Assembly (NCBI GenBank): GCA_016932035.1
Contig: JAFGDR010000060.1
Span: 1-30,892 of the forward strand
Direction: 5' to 3'
Length of the DNA: 30,892 bases
From: Candidatus Cloacimonadota bacterium
GTDB taxonomy: Bacteria > Cloacimonadota > Cloacimonadia > JGIOTU-2
Position numbers and translations under genes: made by a program. Shown here piece after piece: positions 1-7,263 of the stretch (positions are counted from its first letter, which is position 1; each line of letters begins with the position of its first letter). The notes under the pieces were generated by a model. It saw only the letters and a list, made by a program, of their open reading frames with translations. It was not told where the DNA came from and ran no database searches.

Positions 1-21
1 CGGCATGTATTATCACTTTGA

Positions 22-1257
22 TTATGGGGTTTCTATGAAAATAGCCAACTTCTTGAAAGCGGGGTTGAAGTAGGGGATTGGCTCATAGAATACAACGGCG
101 AATTGGTTGAAAGTAAGGAACAGCTAACTGAACTGAAATTACGTTATCAGAGCATAACGAATATTATTATAAAAATAAAAAGAAATGCAGACATCGAATA
201 TTTTCAGATTTGGCCCGGTGAGCTTGGTGTGTATCTCGCAGAAGTTGAGAAAAATCCAGAAATAAAAAAAGATGCTGTCCGAATTGACGGCATCAAACGT
301 CTTGAAAAGAAAACAGGGCTCGAAAATACTTTTTTTTCATCATTACGAGAGATCTTTCATTATTTTGAAATCGATATCGATTACCATATACTTCTCTGTC
401 TTTCAGGATATCCTTACCGTATTCAATTCCGTGATGATTTTTCACCTGACATTTTTGATCCAACCGAAGGGTATGACTGTGCATCCTTTCTTTTTAATAA
501 CCTAAAATTGAAATGGGAGATTCATAAAAACAAAACTCCAGCTTCATTAAAGAAGATAATATTTAAAAGCATTGATAAGGGACTTCCCATCCTTGCACAA
601 AACCTTTACAGCAGAGAGGAATGGAGCATCATTACTGGGTATCAGGATGGGGGAGATCAGCTTTTCTGCAGAAGTTTCAGTGATAAAACACTAGATTATT
701 CAATTGCACCAAACTTCCCATCTTCTGTGATCATTTTCAAGGGAACACCGGAACTTCCCGGTAATTCGGGTAATATCGAGGATTTGCAAGAACAGATCAT
801 TTCAGCCCTGCATGTTGCAGAAGAACTTTTGAACGCAGATGAAGCAAATGGATATTATCTTGGGAATATGGCTCTGCAAAAATGGCAGGACATGCTTGCA
901 AAACAAGAATATTTTGAGAGTCTATCTGGGGAAGAATATGACAGAGTTTGTAAAATAAACTGCCAGCTTTTTGACCGATATAGCTATAATTGCCAGCTTG
1001 CATCTGATCTGTTTTCTGAAATCATACCGTATTTCGAGGAATCAAAAGAGCACCTGAAACGACTCAATAAATTTTATAAAGCTGAGTCAAAAGTATTGGG
1101 AGACTGTCAGAAATTTATCCCTAAAAACTCCGAAGAGAATCTTAAGAATTACTGGAATAAAAAATCTCGAAGCAGTGAGATTATTGCCCTCATAAAAATT
1201 CAAAAAAAGAACCGGGAGATCATGTCCATAATGGAGAAACTCCCTCTTTTTAAATAA
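22..1257 (+). CDS. PDZ-containing protein with possible C39/BtrH-like domain, 5' end broken or truncated
   Basis: The open frame runs from the TGA at 19-21 to the stop at 1255-1257. The first possible in-frame start is a TTG at 103, but it would cut a PDZ-like domain in half. Codons 34-110 already read as the core of that fold: YENSQLLESGVEVGDWLIEYNG split as a Gly-Asp-Trp-Leu turn followed by an Asn-Gly. The rest is a soluble domain of about 350 residues. One part (about 580-660) reads GLPILAQNLYSREEWSIITGY, in short a 'Pro-x-Leu ... Trp-x-Ile-x-Thr-Gly-Tyr' pattern, which recalls C39-like or BtrH N-terminal papain folds. The His usually placed before that Trp is not seen, so peptidase activity is doubtful. 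The C-terminal third is helical and charged. No signal peptide is visible because the true start is missing. The PDZ call is fairly good; the C39/BtrH link is weak. Confidence 0.55.
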   Translation, partial: LWGFYENSQLLESGVEVGDWLIEYNGELVESKEQLTELKLRYQSITNIIIKIKRNADIEYFQIWPGELGVYLAEVEKNPEIKKDAVRIDGIKRLEKKTGLENTFFSSLREIFHYFEIDIDYHILLCLSGYPYRIQFRDDFSPDIFDPTEGYDCASFLFNNLKLKWEIHKNKTPASLKKIIFKSIDKGLPILAQNLYSREEWSIITGYQDGGDQLFCRSFSDKTLDYSIAPNFPSSVIIFKGTPELPGNSGNIEDLQEQIISALHVAEELLNADEANGYYLGNMALQKWQDMLAKQEYFESLSGEEYDRVCKINCQLFDRYSYNCQLASDLFSEIIPYFEESKEHLKRLNKFYKAESKVLGDCQKFIPKNSEENLKNYWNKKSRSSEIIALIKIQKKNREIMSIMEKLPLFK

Positions 1258-1269
1258 TCTCAATATAGT

Positions 1270-1299
1270 TTGACAGCCCAAACACCCTCTCACGAATTT
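1270..1299 (+). promoter_or_regulatory. Putative sigma70-type promoter for the yajC operon
   Basis: An exact TTGACA lies at 1270-1275. Eighteen bases later there is a weak -10 candidate, GAATTT, at 1294-1299. It sits in the 83-base gap between the first gene and yajC. The -10 is poor, so the call rests mainly on the -35 and on the same hexamer recurring in the other long gaps. Confidence 0.35.
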
Positions 1300-1340
1300 A
1301 ACTCATAATAAATCATAAAATCATAATTAAAGGAGAACAT

Positions 1341-1667
1341 ATGTTCACATCTTTATTATATGCACAGGAAGCTGCTGGTGATGCAACTCAACAAACAGCA
1401 CAAGGTGGCGGCATCATGGGATTCTTACCCATTATTATCATGTTCGTCATTCTCTACTTCCTGCTTATCAGACCGCAACAGAAAAAGCAAAAAGAAGTTG
1501 TTAAGATGCGTGATGAACTTCAGAAGAATGAGAAAGTTATCACTAACGGCGGAATCATTGGAACGATATACAGTATCAAAGGTGATGTCGTTGTGCTTAA
1601 AGTTGATGACAACGTAAAGATCGAAGTAACGAAAAACGCAATTGCAACAAAAGTCACAAATCAGTAA
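1341..1667 (+). CDS. yajC: Sec translocase accessory subunit YajC
   Basis: A 108-residue protein, the usual YajC size. A glycine-rich N-terminus is followed by one transmembrane helix (about residues 27-43), then the family signature LLIRPQQKKQKE and a small basic cytoplasmic domain with VITNGGIIGTI. YajC joins SecDF in the inner-membrane accessory complex that assists Sec-dependent export. secD and secF are not in the window. A clear ribosome binding site, AGGAGA at 1331-1336, sits 4 bases before the ATG. The stop TAA shares its last A with the def start (TAATG), so the two are probably translationally coupled. Family assignment is secure. Confidence 0.95.
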   Translation: MFTSLLYAQEAAGDATQQTAQGGGIMGFLPIIIMFVILYFLLIRPQQKKQKEVVKMRDELQKNEKVITNGGIIGTIYSIKGDVVVLKVDDNVKIEVTKNAIATKVTNQ

Positions 1668-2197
1668 TGATACAAAAAATACGTTTGTTCGGGGATGAGG
1701 TTCTGCGTAAAGTTGCGGAACCTCTCTCTCCTGATGATCCAAAAGCCCAGCAGGTTGTACAAGATCTGATAGATACGCTGAATGTAAACGAGGAGTTCGC
1801 ACTTGCAGCTCCGCAAGTTGGACATTCGTTCAGGATCTTTGTTATCAATCCAATCTGGATCGAGGATGAACAAAAACGTAAACCAATGATATTCATCAAT
1901 CCTGAATTCGTGGAATTTTCAGGAGAACAATTCATGCCAGAAGGATGCCTCAGTATTCCTGAAATCTTTGAGAAGGTCAAACGTGCACAGCATATTGTTC
2001 TAAGAGCTCAAGACCTTTCAGGGAAATGGAGTACCTATAAAGGTCAGGATCTCTTTGCACGCGCAGCACAGCACGAGAATGATCATCTTGATGGTGTACT
2101 CTTTATCGATAAAATTTCTCCAATACGGAGGAAACTCCTCTATGGCAAACTCAAGAAATTAGCTTCAACAACAAAAAACGGGGTCAATGTTGGGTGA
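1667..2197 (+). CDS. def: Peptide deformylase
   Basis: A 176-residue metalloenzyme that removes the formyl group from the N-terminal methionine of new proteins. The metal ligands are visible: Cys94 in EGCLS, and His136 and His140 with the catalytic Glu137 in QHENDHLDG. Motif 1 is divergent: the canonical GxGLAAPQ is EFALAAPQ here (residues 43-50), so both glycines are replaced. The start is the ATG overlapping the yajC stop by one base. The 3' end overlaps fmt by four bases (GTGA), the classic def-fmt pairing. Function is well supported. Confidence 0.95.
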   Translation: MIQKIRLFGDEVLRKVAEPLSPDDPKAQQVVQDLIDTLNVNEEFALAAPQVGHSFRIFVINPIWIEDEQKRKPMIFINPEFVEFSGEQFMPEGCLSIPEIFEKVKRAQHIVLRAQDLSGKWSTYKGQDLFARAAQHENDHLDGVLFIDKISPIRRKLLYGKLKKLASTTKNGVNVG

Positions 2198-3141
2198 GAC
2201 AGATTGAAAAAATTGTCTTTATGGGAACGCCGGAATTTGCCGTTCCTGCACTCATTCAACTTATTGCAACTAACAGAAAACCACACTTAGTCATAACACA
2301 ACCGGACAGGAAAAAGGGAAGAGGTCAAAAGGTAACCTTCACACCAGTTAAAAAAATAGCGCTTGAGAATAACATCGAAGTGTTCCAACCGGATTCAGTA
2401 AATATTTCCTCATCCCTTGAAAAGATCAAAACTCTTAATCCTGATCTAATTGTTACAACAGCTTATGGTAAGATATTAAGGGGAAGGATATTGAGTATAC
2501 CACAATATGGATGTATTAACCTTCATCCGTCACTTTTGCCGAGATATCGAGGTCCGTCTCCAATCAATTGGTCGCTCTTCAATGGAGATCAGGTTACCGG
2601 CTCAACAGTCTTTTATATGAACAACCATATGGATGCCGGTGAAATTATTCTTCAAAGCAGAATTGCTATTCAATACAATGACACCTATACCTCCCTTTCA
2701 GAAAAATTGAGTGAAAAGGGCGCAAAAGACCTCATAGAAGCGATTTCTCTTATTGAGCAGGGAAATGATTCGCCTGCCCCTCAAAACGATCGCAATGCAA
2801 CCTATTCTCGACTTATTACACGAGAAATGTGCAAAATAAAATGGCATAACACTGCTGATCAAATCAACAACCAGATTCGCGGACTTGCTGAAAGACCCGG
2901 TGCTTTTAGTTATCTCAAGGGTAAAGAGATCAAAATTCTACATGCTGTGCCGACTATCCAGGAACATTCCTCAGTAGGAAAGGTAGTTGGTATAGAAAAA
3001 TTCGAAGGATTTTACGTCTCAACAGGTTATAGACTCCTCCTGGTGAAAGAAGTAAAACCGCAAGGCAAGAAAGTAATGACCGCATATAACTATTCACTCG
3101 GTGCGAACATTATCGATGAAACATTCACAGACACTCCCTAA
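2194..3141 (+). CDS. fmt: Methionyl-tRNA formyltransferase
   Basis: A 315-residue enzyme that transfers a formyl group from 10-formyltetrahydrofolate to Met-tRNA(fMet), making the initiator for translation. The N-terminal catalytic domain begins with VFMGTPEFAVP. The active-site residues can be placed as Asn109 and His111 in INLHPSLLPRYRG and Asp147 in NNHMDAGE, matching E. coli Asn108/His110/Asp146 shifted by one. The C-terminal tRNA-binding domain starts around residue 210. Translation starts at a GTG inside the end of def. Def removes what Fmt adds, so the overlap makes functional sense. Its own 3' end overlaps the next gene in another frame. Confidence 0.96.
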   Translation: MRQIEKIVFMGTPEFAVPALIQLIATNRKPHLVITQPDRKKGRGQKVTFTPVKKIALENNIEVFQPDSVNISSSLEKIKTLNPDLIVTTAYGKILRGRILSIPQYGCINLHPSLLPRYRGPSPINWSLFNGDQVTGSTVFYMNNHMDAGEIILQSRIAIQYNDTYTSLSEKLSEKGAKDLIEAISLIEQGNDSPAPQNDRNATYSRLITREMCKIKWHNTADQINNQIRGLAERPGAFSYLKGKEIKILHAVPTIQEHSSVGKVVGIEKFEGFYVSTGYRLLLVKEVKPQGKKVMTAYNYSLGANIIDETFTDTP

Positions 3142-3907
3142 ACCAGTCGGCAAATCGCTGTTTCTCTGGCTCTCAACCATCAGTCTCATACTCCTCATGG
3201 TCGCTGTCACAGCATTGTGGTATTTTATTTCTCCACGGCTTCACGAGTTCAACGAAGCATTTCCGTTCATTTTACTCAGCGGCTTACGCATATTCTTCTT
3301 GCTACTCGTTATCGGTTCGATACTTGTAATACTGACAGCAATTTTTGAGAGAAATTTCATCATTGCCAAATTTGCAGTACATATGTTTGTACGGGTCATG
3401 TATCCGGTTTGTGTTTTTTTTGGTTCACTCATCGGTATATCTGAAGAGCGGATAGGGGAATCCTTTGTTCGAGTGAACGATACATTCATTCTATCTTTGA
3501 GAAAGAAGTTCAATCCACAGGATACGCTTGTTCTTTTACCACATTGCCTGCAGGACACTTCTTGTTTAGTACGGATCACTATCGATCCATCAAACTGTAA
3601 AAGATGCATGAAATGCGATATCGGTAAAGTGCTTGAGCTTTGTGATGAGTTTGGCGTTACTGTTGCCATTGCAACCGGTGGAACTCTCGCTCGCAGGATC
3701 ATCATCGATAACAAACCGAGGGTGATCATTGCAGTGGCATGTTACAGAGACCTTGTTTCTGGCATTCGAGACGCATATCCGATCATGACACTTGGAGTAC
3801 TGAATCTTCGCCCGAATGGACCATGTATAAATACGCATGTAAGCCTGGAAAAACTCGAAAAGGCACTAACCTCAGTAGTGAACAAACCAATCATAAAAGA
3901 AGCATAA
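3116..3907 (+). CDS. DUF116 family Cys-rich membrane protein
   Basis: About 263-268 residues. Two hydrophobic segments near the N-terminus (about residues 20-42 and 57-81, numbering from a GTG at 3101) anchor a cytoplasmic Cys-rich domain. That domain matches my memory of DUF116: LLPHCLQ, then CKRCMKC, then ATGGT, then AVACYRDL, then NGPCINT. Eight cysteines fall between residues 149 and 242, including a C-x2-C-x2-C cluster that could hold a metal or Fe-S centre; that is inference. The biochemical function of DUF116 is not known to me. The start could be GTG 3101 or ATG 3116. Both lie inside fmt (41 or 26 bases of overlap) and neither has a clear ribosome binding site. rtcB begins 7 bases after the stop. 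Confidence 0.75.
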   Translation: MKHSQTLPKPVGKSLFLWLSTISLILLMVAVTALWYFISPRLHEFNEAFPFILLSGLRIFFLLLVIGSILVILTAIFERNFIIAKFAVHMFVRVMYPVCVFFGSLIGISEERIGESFVRVNDTFILSLRKKFNPQDTLVLLPHCLQDTSCLVRITIDPSNCKRCMKCDIGKVLELCDEFGVTVAIATGGTLARRIIIDNKPRVIIAVACYRDLVSGIRDAYPIMTLGVLNLRPNGPCINTHVSLEKLEKALTSVVNKPIIKEA

Positions 3908-3914
3908 TAAGATC

Positions 3915-5366
3915 ATGCAATTCAATAATAATCAAGTAAACAAAATTTCAGATGCGATCTGGGAAATACCCCAAACTGGAGATATGAAGGTTCCTGCACG
4001 GTTCTATGCAACTGAAAAGATGCTTTCTCAGATTTTCACGGATAATGCTCTTTCTCAACTCATTAATGTTGCACATCTTCCTGGAATTCAGAAATATGCT
4101 ATGGCAATGCCGGATATCCACTATGGTTATGGTTTTCCTATCGGCGGTGTGGCAGCATTTGATTTAGACGACGGTGTTATTTCACCTGGTGGTGTCGGTT
4201 ATGATATAAACTGCGGAGTAAGATTCTGCAGAACCAATCTTACCTATCAGGAGGTCAAAGATCTCATTCCAAAAATTGTTGAAGGATTTTATCGATATGT
4301 ACCAAGTGGAGTCGGATCCAGCGGTGCAATTAAAAAACTCAATCTTAACGAGGAAACAGAGGTCATGCACAAAGGTGCAAAATGGGCAATTGAGCAGGGA
4401 TACGGAAGCGATTCTGACCTCGAACATATCGAGAATTATGGATGTATGGAACAGGCAAACCCTGATACAATAAGTGATAGAGCTCATCAACGGGGTCTCG
4501 ACCAGGTCGGTACTTTAGGATCGGGAAATCATTTTCTTGAGGTTGGCATCATCGATAAAATATATGACCAGCAACTTGCAGAAACATTGCAATTGAGAGT
4601 GGATCAGGTTATCATTATGGTTCATAGCGGATCACGCGGTTTTGGTTACCAGGTGTGTGATGATTTTCTTCATAAAATGGTCAGAGATATGTCTTCTCTA
4701 CCCTATACAATTCCCGATAGACAGCTAGCATGTGCACCTTTCAATTCAAAACTTGGTCAAGAATATTATCAGGCAATGTGCTGTGCTGCCAACTATGCAT
4801 GGGCAAATCGCCAGGTTCTCATGAGTCTGGCAAAGAAAGCGCTTGTCAAAACACTCTCGATCTCTGAATCCTCACTTGGTTATGAACTCATTTATGATGT
4901 ATGCCATAACATCGCTAAGATAGAAACTCACAATGTTAACGGAACAGACAAGAAGTTATGTGTACACAGAAAAGGAGCAACCCGCGCATTCGGTCCTGGA
5001 AGAAAGGAGCTATCAGAAGAATATCGAGAGATAGGGCAACCGGTCATCATACCGGGTGATATGGGTACTCACTCTTACCTTTTAATAGGAACCGACAAAG
5101 CAATGAGCGAGTGTTTTGGTTCATGCTGCCATGGTGCAGGCAGAGTTATGAGCCGCAGTAAAGCAAAAAGAACATATTCCTTTAATCAGATAAAAGATGA
5201 GCTGCAAAAGCAGGGAATCGTAGTCTATTCTGTTCAAAAAAATACACTGATCGAAGAATCTTCTCATACATACAAAAACGTTTCGGATGTCGTCGAAGCA
5301 GTTGAGTTAGCAGGACTCGCAAAACAAATTGTCCGAACGAAACCTCTTGGTGTTCTCAAAGGATAA
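3915..5366 (+). CDS. rtcB: RNA-splicing ligase RtcB
   Basis: A 483-residue, full-length RtcB. This Mn- and GTP-dependent ligase joins RNA ends bearing a 2',3'-cyclic phosphate or 3'-phosphate to a 5'-OH end. Seen in order: PDIHYGYGFPIGGV, GGVGYDINCGVR with metal ligands around Asp97 and Cys100, GSGNHFLEV (His206), HSGSRG (His237), HNIAK (His331), HRKGATRA, and SCCHGAGRVMSR with His406 at the place of the guanylylated histidine (His404 in Pyrococcus). All the key motifs appear intact, so an active ligase is expected. The gene directly abuts archease with no gap. In bacteria RtcB is linked to RNA repair after tRNA or rRNA cleavage; no substrate is indicated here. Confidence 0.96.
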   Translation: MQFNNNQVNKISDAIWEIPQTGDMKVPARFYATEKMLSQIFTDNALSQLINVAHLPGIQKYAMAMPDIHYGYGFPIGGVAAFDLDDGVISPGGVGYDINCGVRFCRTNLTYQEVKDLIPKIVEGFYRYVPSGVGSSGAIKKLNLNEETEVMHKGAKWAIEQGYGSDSDLEHIENYGCMEQANPDTISDRAHQRGLDQVGTLGSGNHFLEVGIIDKIYDQQLAETLQLRVDQVIIMVHSGSRGFGYQVCDDFLHKMVRDMSSLPYTIPDRQLACAPFNSKLGQEYYQAMCCAANYAWANRQVLMSLAKKALVKTLSISESSLGYELIYDVCHNIAKIETHNVNGTDKKLCVHRKGATRAFGPGRKELSEEYREIGQPVIIPGDMGTHSYLLIGTDKAMSECFGSCCHGAGRVMSRSKAKRTYSFNQIKDELQKQGIVVYSVQKNTLIEESSHTYKNVSDVVEAVELAGLAKQIVRTKPLGVLKG

Positions 5367-5789
5367 ATGAAATACACGATCATTGACCATACTGCTGATT
5401 TTGCAGTCGAATTTTATGGTAAAACCATTCCTGAATTGTTTGAGAATAGTGCAGTTTCACTCTCAGAAATAATATTTGAAAAACCTGTTATAAACCAACA
5501 GATAGGAGCACTCGACCTTTCCTTTTCAACAGATAGCATTGAGATAAACTATATCGATTTCCTGAGAGAAATTCTCTATCATATCAATCAGAATTATTTT
5601 CATTTTTATGAATGCCATGCCCAGCTTATTTCGGATACAGCTCTTACAATCAAGTGTTCCTATGTTCAGATGACAAAGAATGATATCATACATGAGATTA
5701 AGGCGGTGACATATCATGAATGCGGTATCAAAGATAAGATCAAAAATAAACAAAAAATCTATTATGCCAAAGTTACATTTGATATCTGA
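5367..5789 (+). CDS. Archease, RtcB activator
   Basis: A 140-residue protein of the usual archease length. It opens with the family hallmark DHTADFAVEFYGKTIPELFENSA and ends with EIKAVTYHE and a terminal YYAKVTFDI; the acidic residues (Asp7 and Asp11 region, terminal Asp139) match the metal-binding ends of known archeases. Archease speeds RtcB guanylylation and gives it multiple turnover. The ATG follows the rtcB stop with no intervening base, so the two are almost certainly made together. The long gap and TTGACA that follow mark the end of this transcription unit. Confidence 0.93.
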   Translation: MKYTIIDHTADFAVEFYGKTIPELFENSAVSLSEIIFEKPVINQQIGALDLSFSTDSIEINYIDFLREILYHINQNYFHFYECHAQLISDTALTIKCSYVQMTKNDIIHEIKAVTYHECGIKDKIKNKQKIYYAKVTFDI

Positions 5790-5795
5790 TCGGTG

Positions 5796-5823
5796 TTGAC
5801 ATTATAATAAATTGAGATATTTT
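5796..5823 (+). promoter_or_regulatory. Putative promoter for the metallopeptidase gene
   Basis: TTGACA at 5796-5801 and TATTTT at 5818-5823 are separated by 16 bases. They lie in the 57-base gap after archease, ahead of an AGAGG ribosome binding site at 5836-5840. Confidence 0.4.
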
Positions 5824-5846
5824 TTCTAAAAAATTAGAGGTCTACC

Positions 5847-6524
5847 ATGTTTTATGATCCAACCTTTTTACTGCTGATACCTGTTTTAATTCTTGCGTTC
5901 TATGCACAAAGCAAGGTCAAGGGGAATTATGTAAAATATAGTAAAATAAAAAATGCATCAGGAATAACCGGAGCAGAAGTTGCTCGAAATATTCTGCTAT
6001 CGAACGGTATCAATAATGTGAAAATTCAAGAAATCGATGGCACTTTGACAGACAATTACAACTCAAAAAAGAAGGAATTGAATCTCTCGCATGATGTATA
6101 TCATGGAGATTCGATCTCTGCGATCAGTATTGCAGCTCATGAAGCAGGTCATGCTATCCAACATGCAGAAAATTATGCACCACTCGGTATCAGGACAGGC
6201 ATTTTTCCTGTCGCTCGTTTTGGTTCTATGCTTGCCTTCCCGATGTTTATAATTGGACTTCTCATGCGTACGCCATTGCTGATGGATATTGGCATTATAT
6301 TGTTTGCAGGTGCTCTCGTTTTTCACGTAGTAACACTTCCTGTAGAATTCAATGCATCCAAACGTGCACTTGTTCATCTCCAGAAAAATTATGTGGCAAA
6401 TTCTGCTGAAATGACCGGTGCAAAAAAGGTTCTCAATGCAGCAGCACTCACCTATGTAGCATCCACACTGATGGCGCTCATGCAGTTTCTGAGACTGCTT
6501 GTTCTTCGTGGTTCGCGTGATTAA
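5847..6524 (+). CDS. YugP-like membrane zinc metallopeptidase
   Basis: A 225-residue membrane protein of the YugP / neutral zinc metallopeptidase family. An N-terminal hydrophobic segment (about residues 5-20) precedes a soluble stretch. The zinc site is AAHEAGHAIQH with His98, Glu99 and His102, and the likely third ligand is Glu168 in LPVEFNASKRA. Two or three further hydrophobic segments lie at about 122-165 and 195-220. The family is widespread and its substrates are not established. ATG follows an AGAGG site by 6 bases. Length and motifs look complete. Confidence 0.9.
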   Translation: MFYDPTFLLLIPVLILAFYAQSKVKGNYVKYSKIKNASGITGAEVARNILLSNGINNVKIQEIDGTLTDNYNSKKKELNLSHDVYHGDSISAISIAAHEAGHAIQHAENYAPLGIRTGIFPVARFGSMLAFPMFIIGLLMRTPLLMDIGIILFAGALVFHVVTLPVEFNASKRALVHLQKNYVANSAEMTGAKKVLNAAALTYVASTLMALMQFLRLLVLRGSRD

Positions 6525-6525
6525 T

Positions 6526-7251
6526 ATGAGGAAATTTGTTTTTGTTTATTTCGTCAGTTTTTTTATTCTCATTACTGCTTTTATATCTGCAGAAGAACTT
6601 GTGCTGATTTGTCATAATTACTCTCCACAAAATTCAATTTATAATAATATTTCTGAATTATCCGATTCTCTCACAGAGAATTACATGAACATTTTTGAGA
6701 TATCTCCCTTTCCATTCAAAGAACAAAATAATAACCAGATATGTTTTTTAAATCCTTCGATATTTTCAGATAATTCGTTCAACTTTACACAGAAAATCCT
6801 TTCAACAAATGTACAATGTTCAGATTCTTCTTTATTTGATTTAATACCATACAAGCCAGTAATGCTTGATACACATTCAGTTGTTTTTCTCAGCATAACA
6901 ACTCCCGATTTTCCAATACTCTATCAGAACTACTCTGAGGATTTCGATGTTGAGATAGATCTCTTCAATAAAATGAAAGAGATTTGCAATATGTGTGAAA
7001 AATTCGGTATCGATTATATTATTGCGATTAACTATCTTGGTGATTTTCTCAGCAATGAGTTATTGCAAAAAGTCTCGCAACTCGATCTTGTGATCGATTA
7101 TTTTTCACTTGATAATACCCATCATTATATGAAGGAGATCACACATCCGCGATTGATAAATTGGAGCAGAAAAAAGGAACAATTTCTTCTTGTTGAAATT
7201 GAATTATTGGATGACAAACTGAAAATACAGGATATCACACATATAGAATAG
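6526..7251 (+). CDS. Exported protein resembling a 5'-nucleotidase domain without metal site
   Basis: About 241 residues. ATG 6526 is one base after the previous stop and gives a good signal peptide: Met-Arg-Lys, a hydrophobic stretch, then cleavage near Ser-Ala-Glu. An upstream in-frame ATG at 6499 would spoil that signal. The order of short motifs parallels the N-terminal calcineurin-like domain of 5'-nucleotidases: a 'Leu-Ile-Pro-Tyr-x-x-Val-Met-Leu' strand, 'Val-Phe-Leu-Ser-Ile-Thr-Thr-Pro-Asp', then FGIDYIIAINYLGDF and LDLVIDYF. In true enzymes the last two contain the His ligands (HlGd and GH), and an earlier strand holds GNHE. Those residues are absent, so a hydrolase seems unlikely. 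The homology is my reading by eye and needs a profile search. Confidence 0.5.
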   Translation: MRKFVFVYFVSFFILITAFISAEELVLICHNYSPQNSIYNNISELSDSLTENYMNIFEISPFPFKEQNNNQICFLNPSIFSDNSFNFTQKILSTNVQCSDSSLFDLIPYKPVMLDTHSVVFLSITTPDFPILYQNYSEDFDVEIDLFNKMKEICNMCEKFGIDYIIAINYLGDFLSNELLQKVSQLDLVIDYFSLDNTHHYMKEITHPRLINWSRKKEQFLLVEIELLDDKLKIQDITHIE

Positions 7252-7263
7252 CTTACTTTCTCA

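Noticed and set aside
103-105. TTG as the real start of the first gene
   Set aside because: It would begin in the middle of the PDZ core, and coding similarity clearly continues upstream.
3241-3729. 162-codon open frame on the - strand in the DUF116 gene
   Set aside because: Antisense shadow with no ribosome binding site and no recognisable domain.
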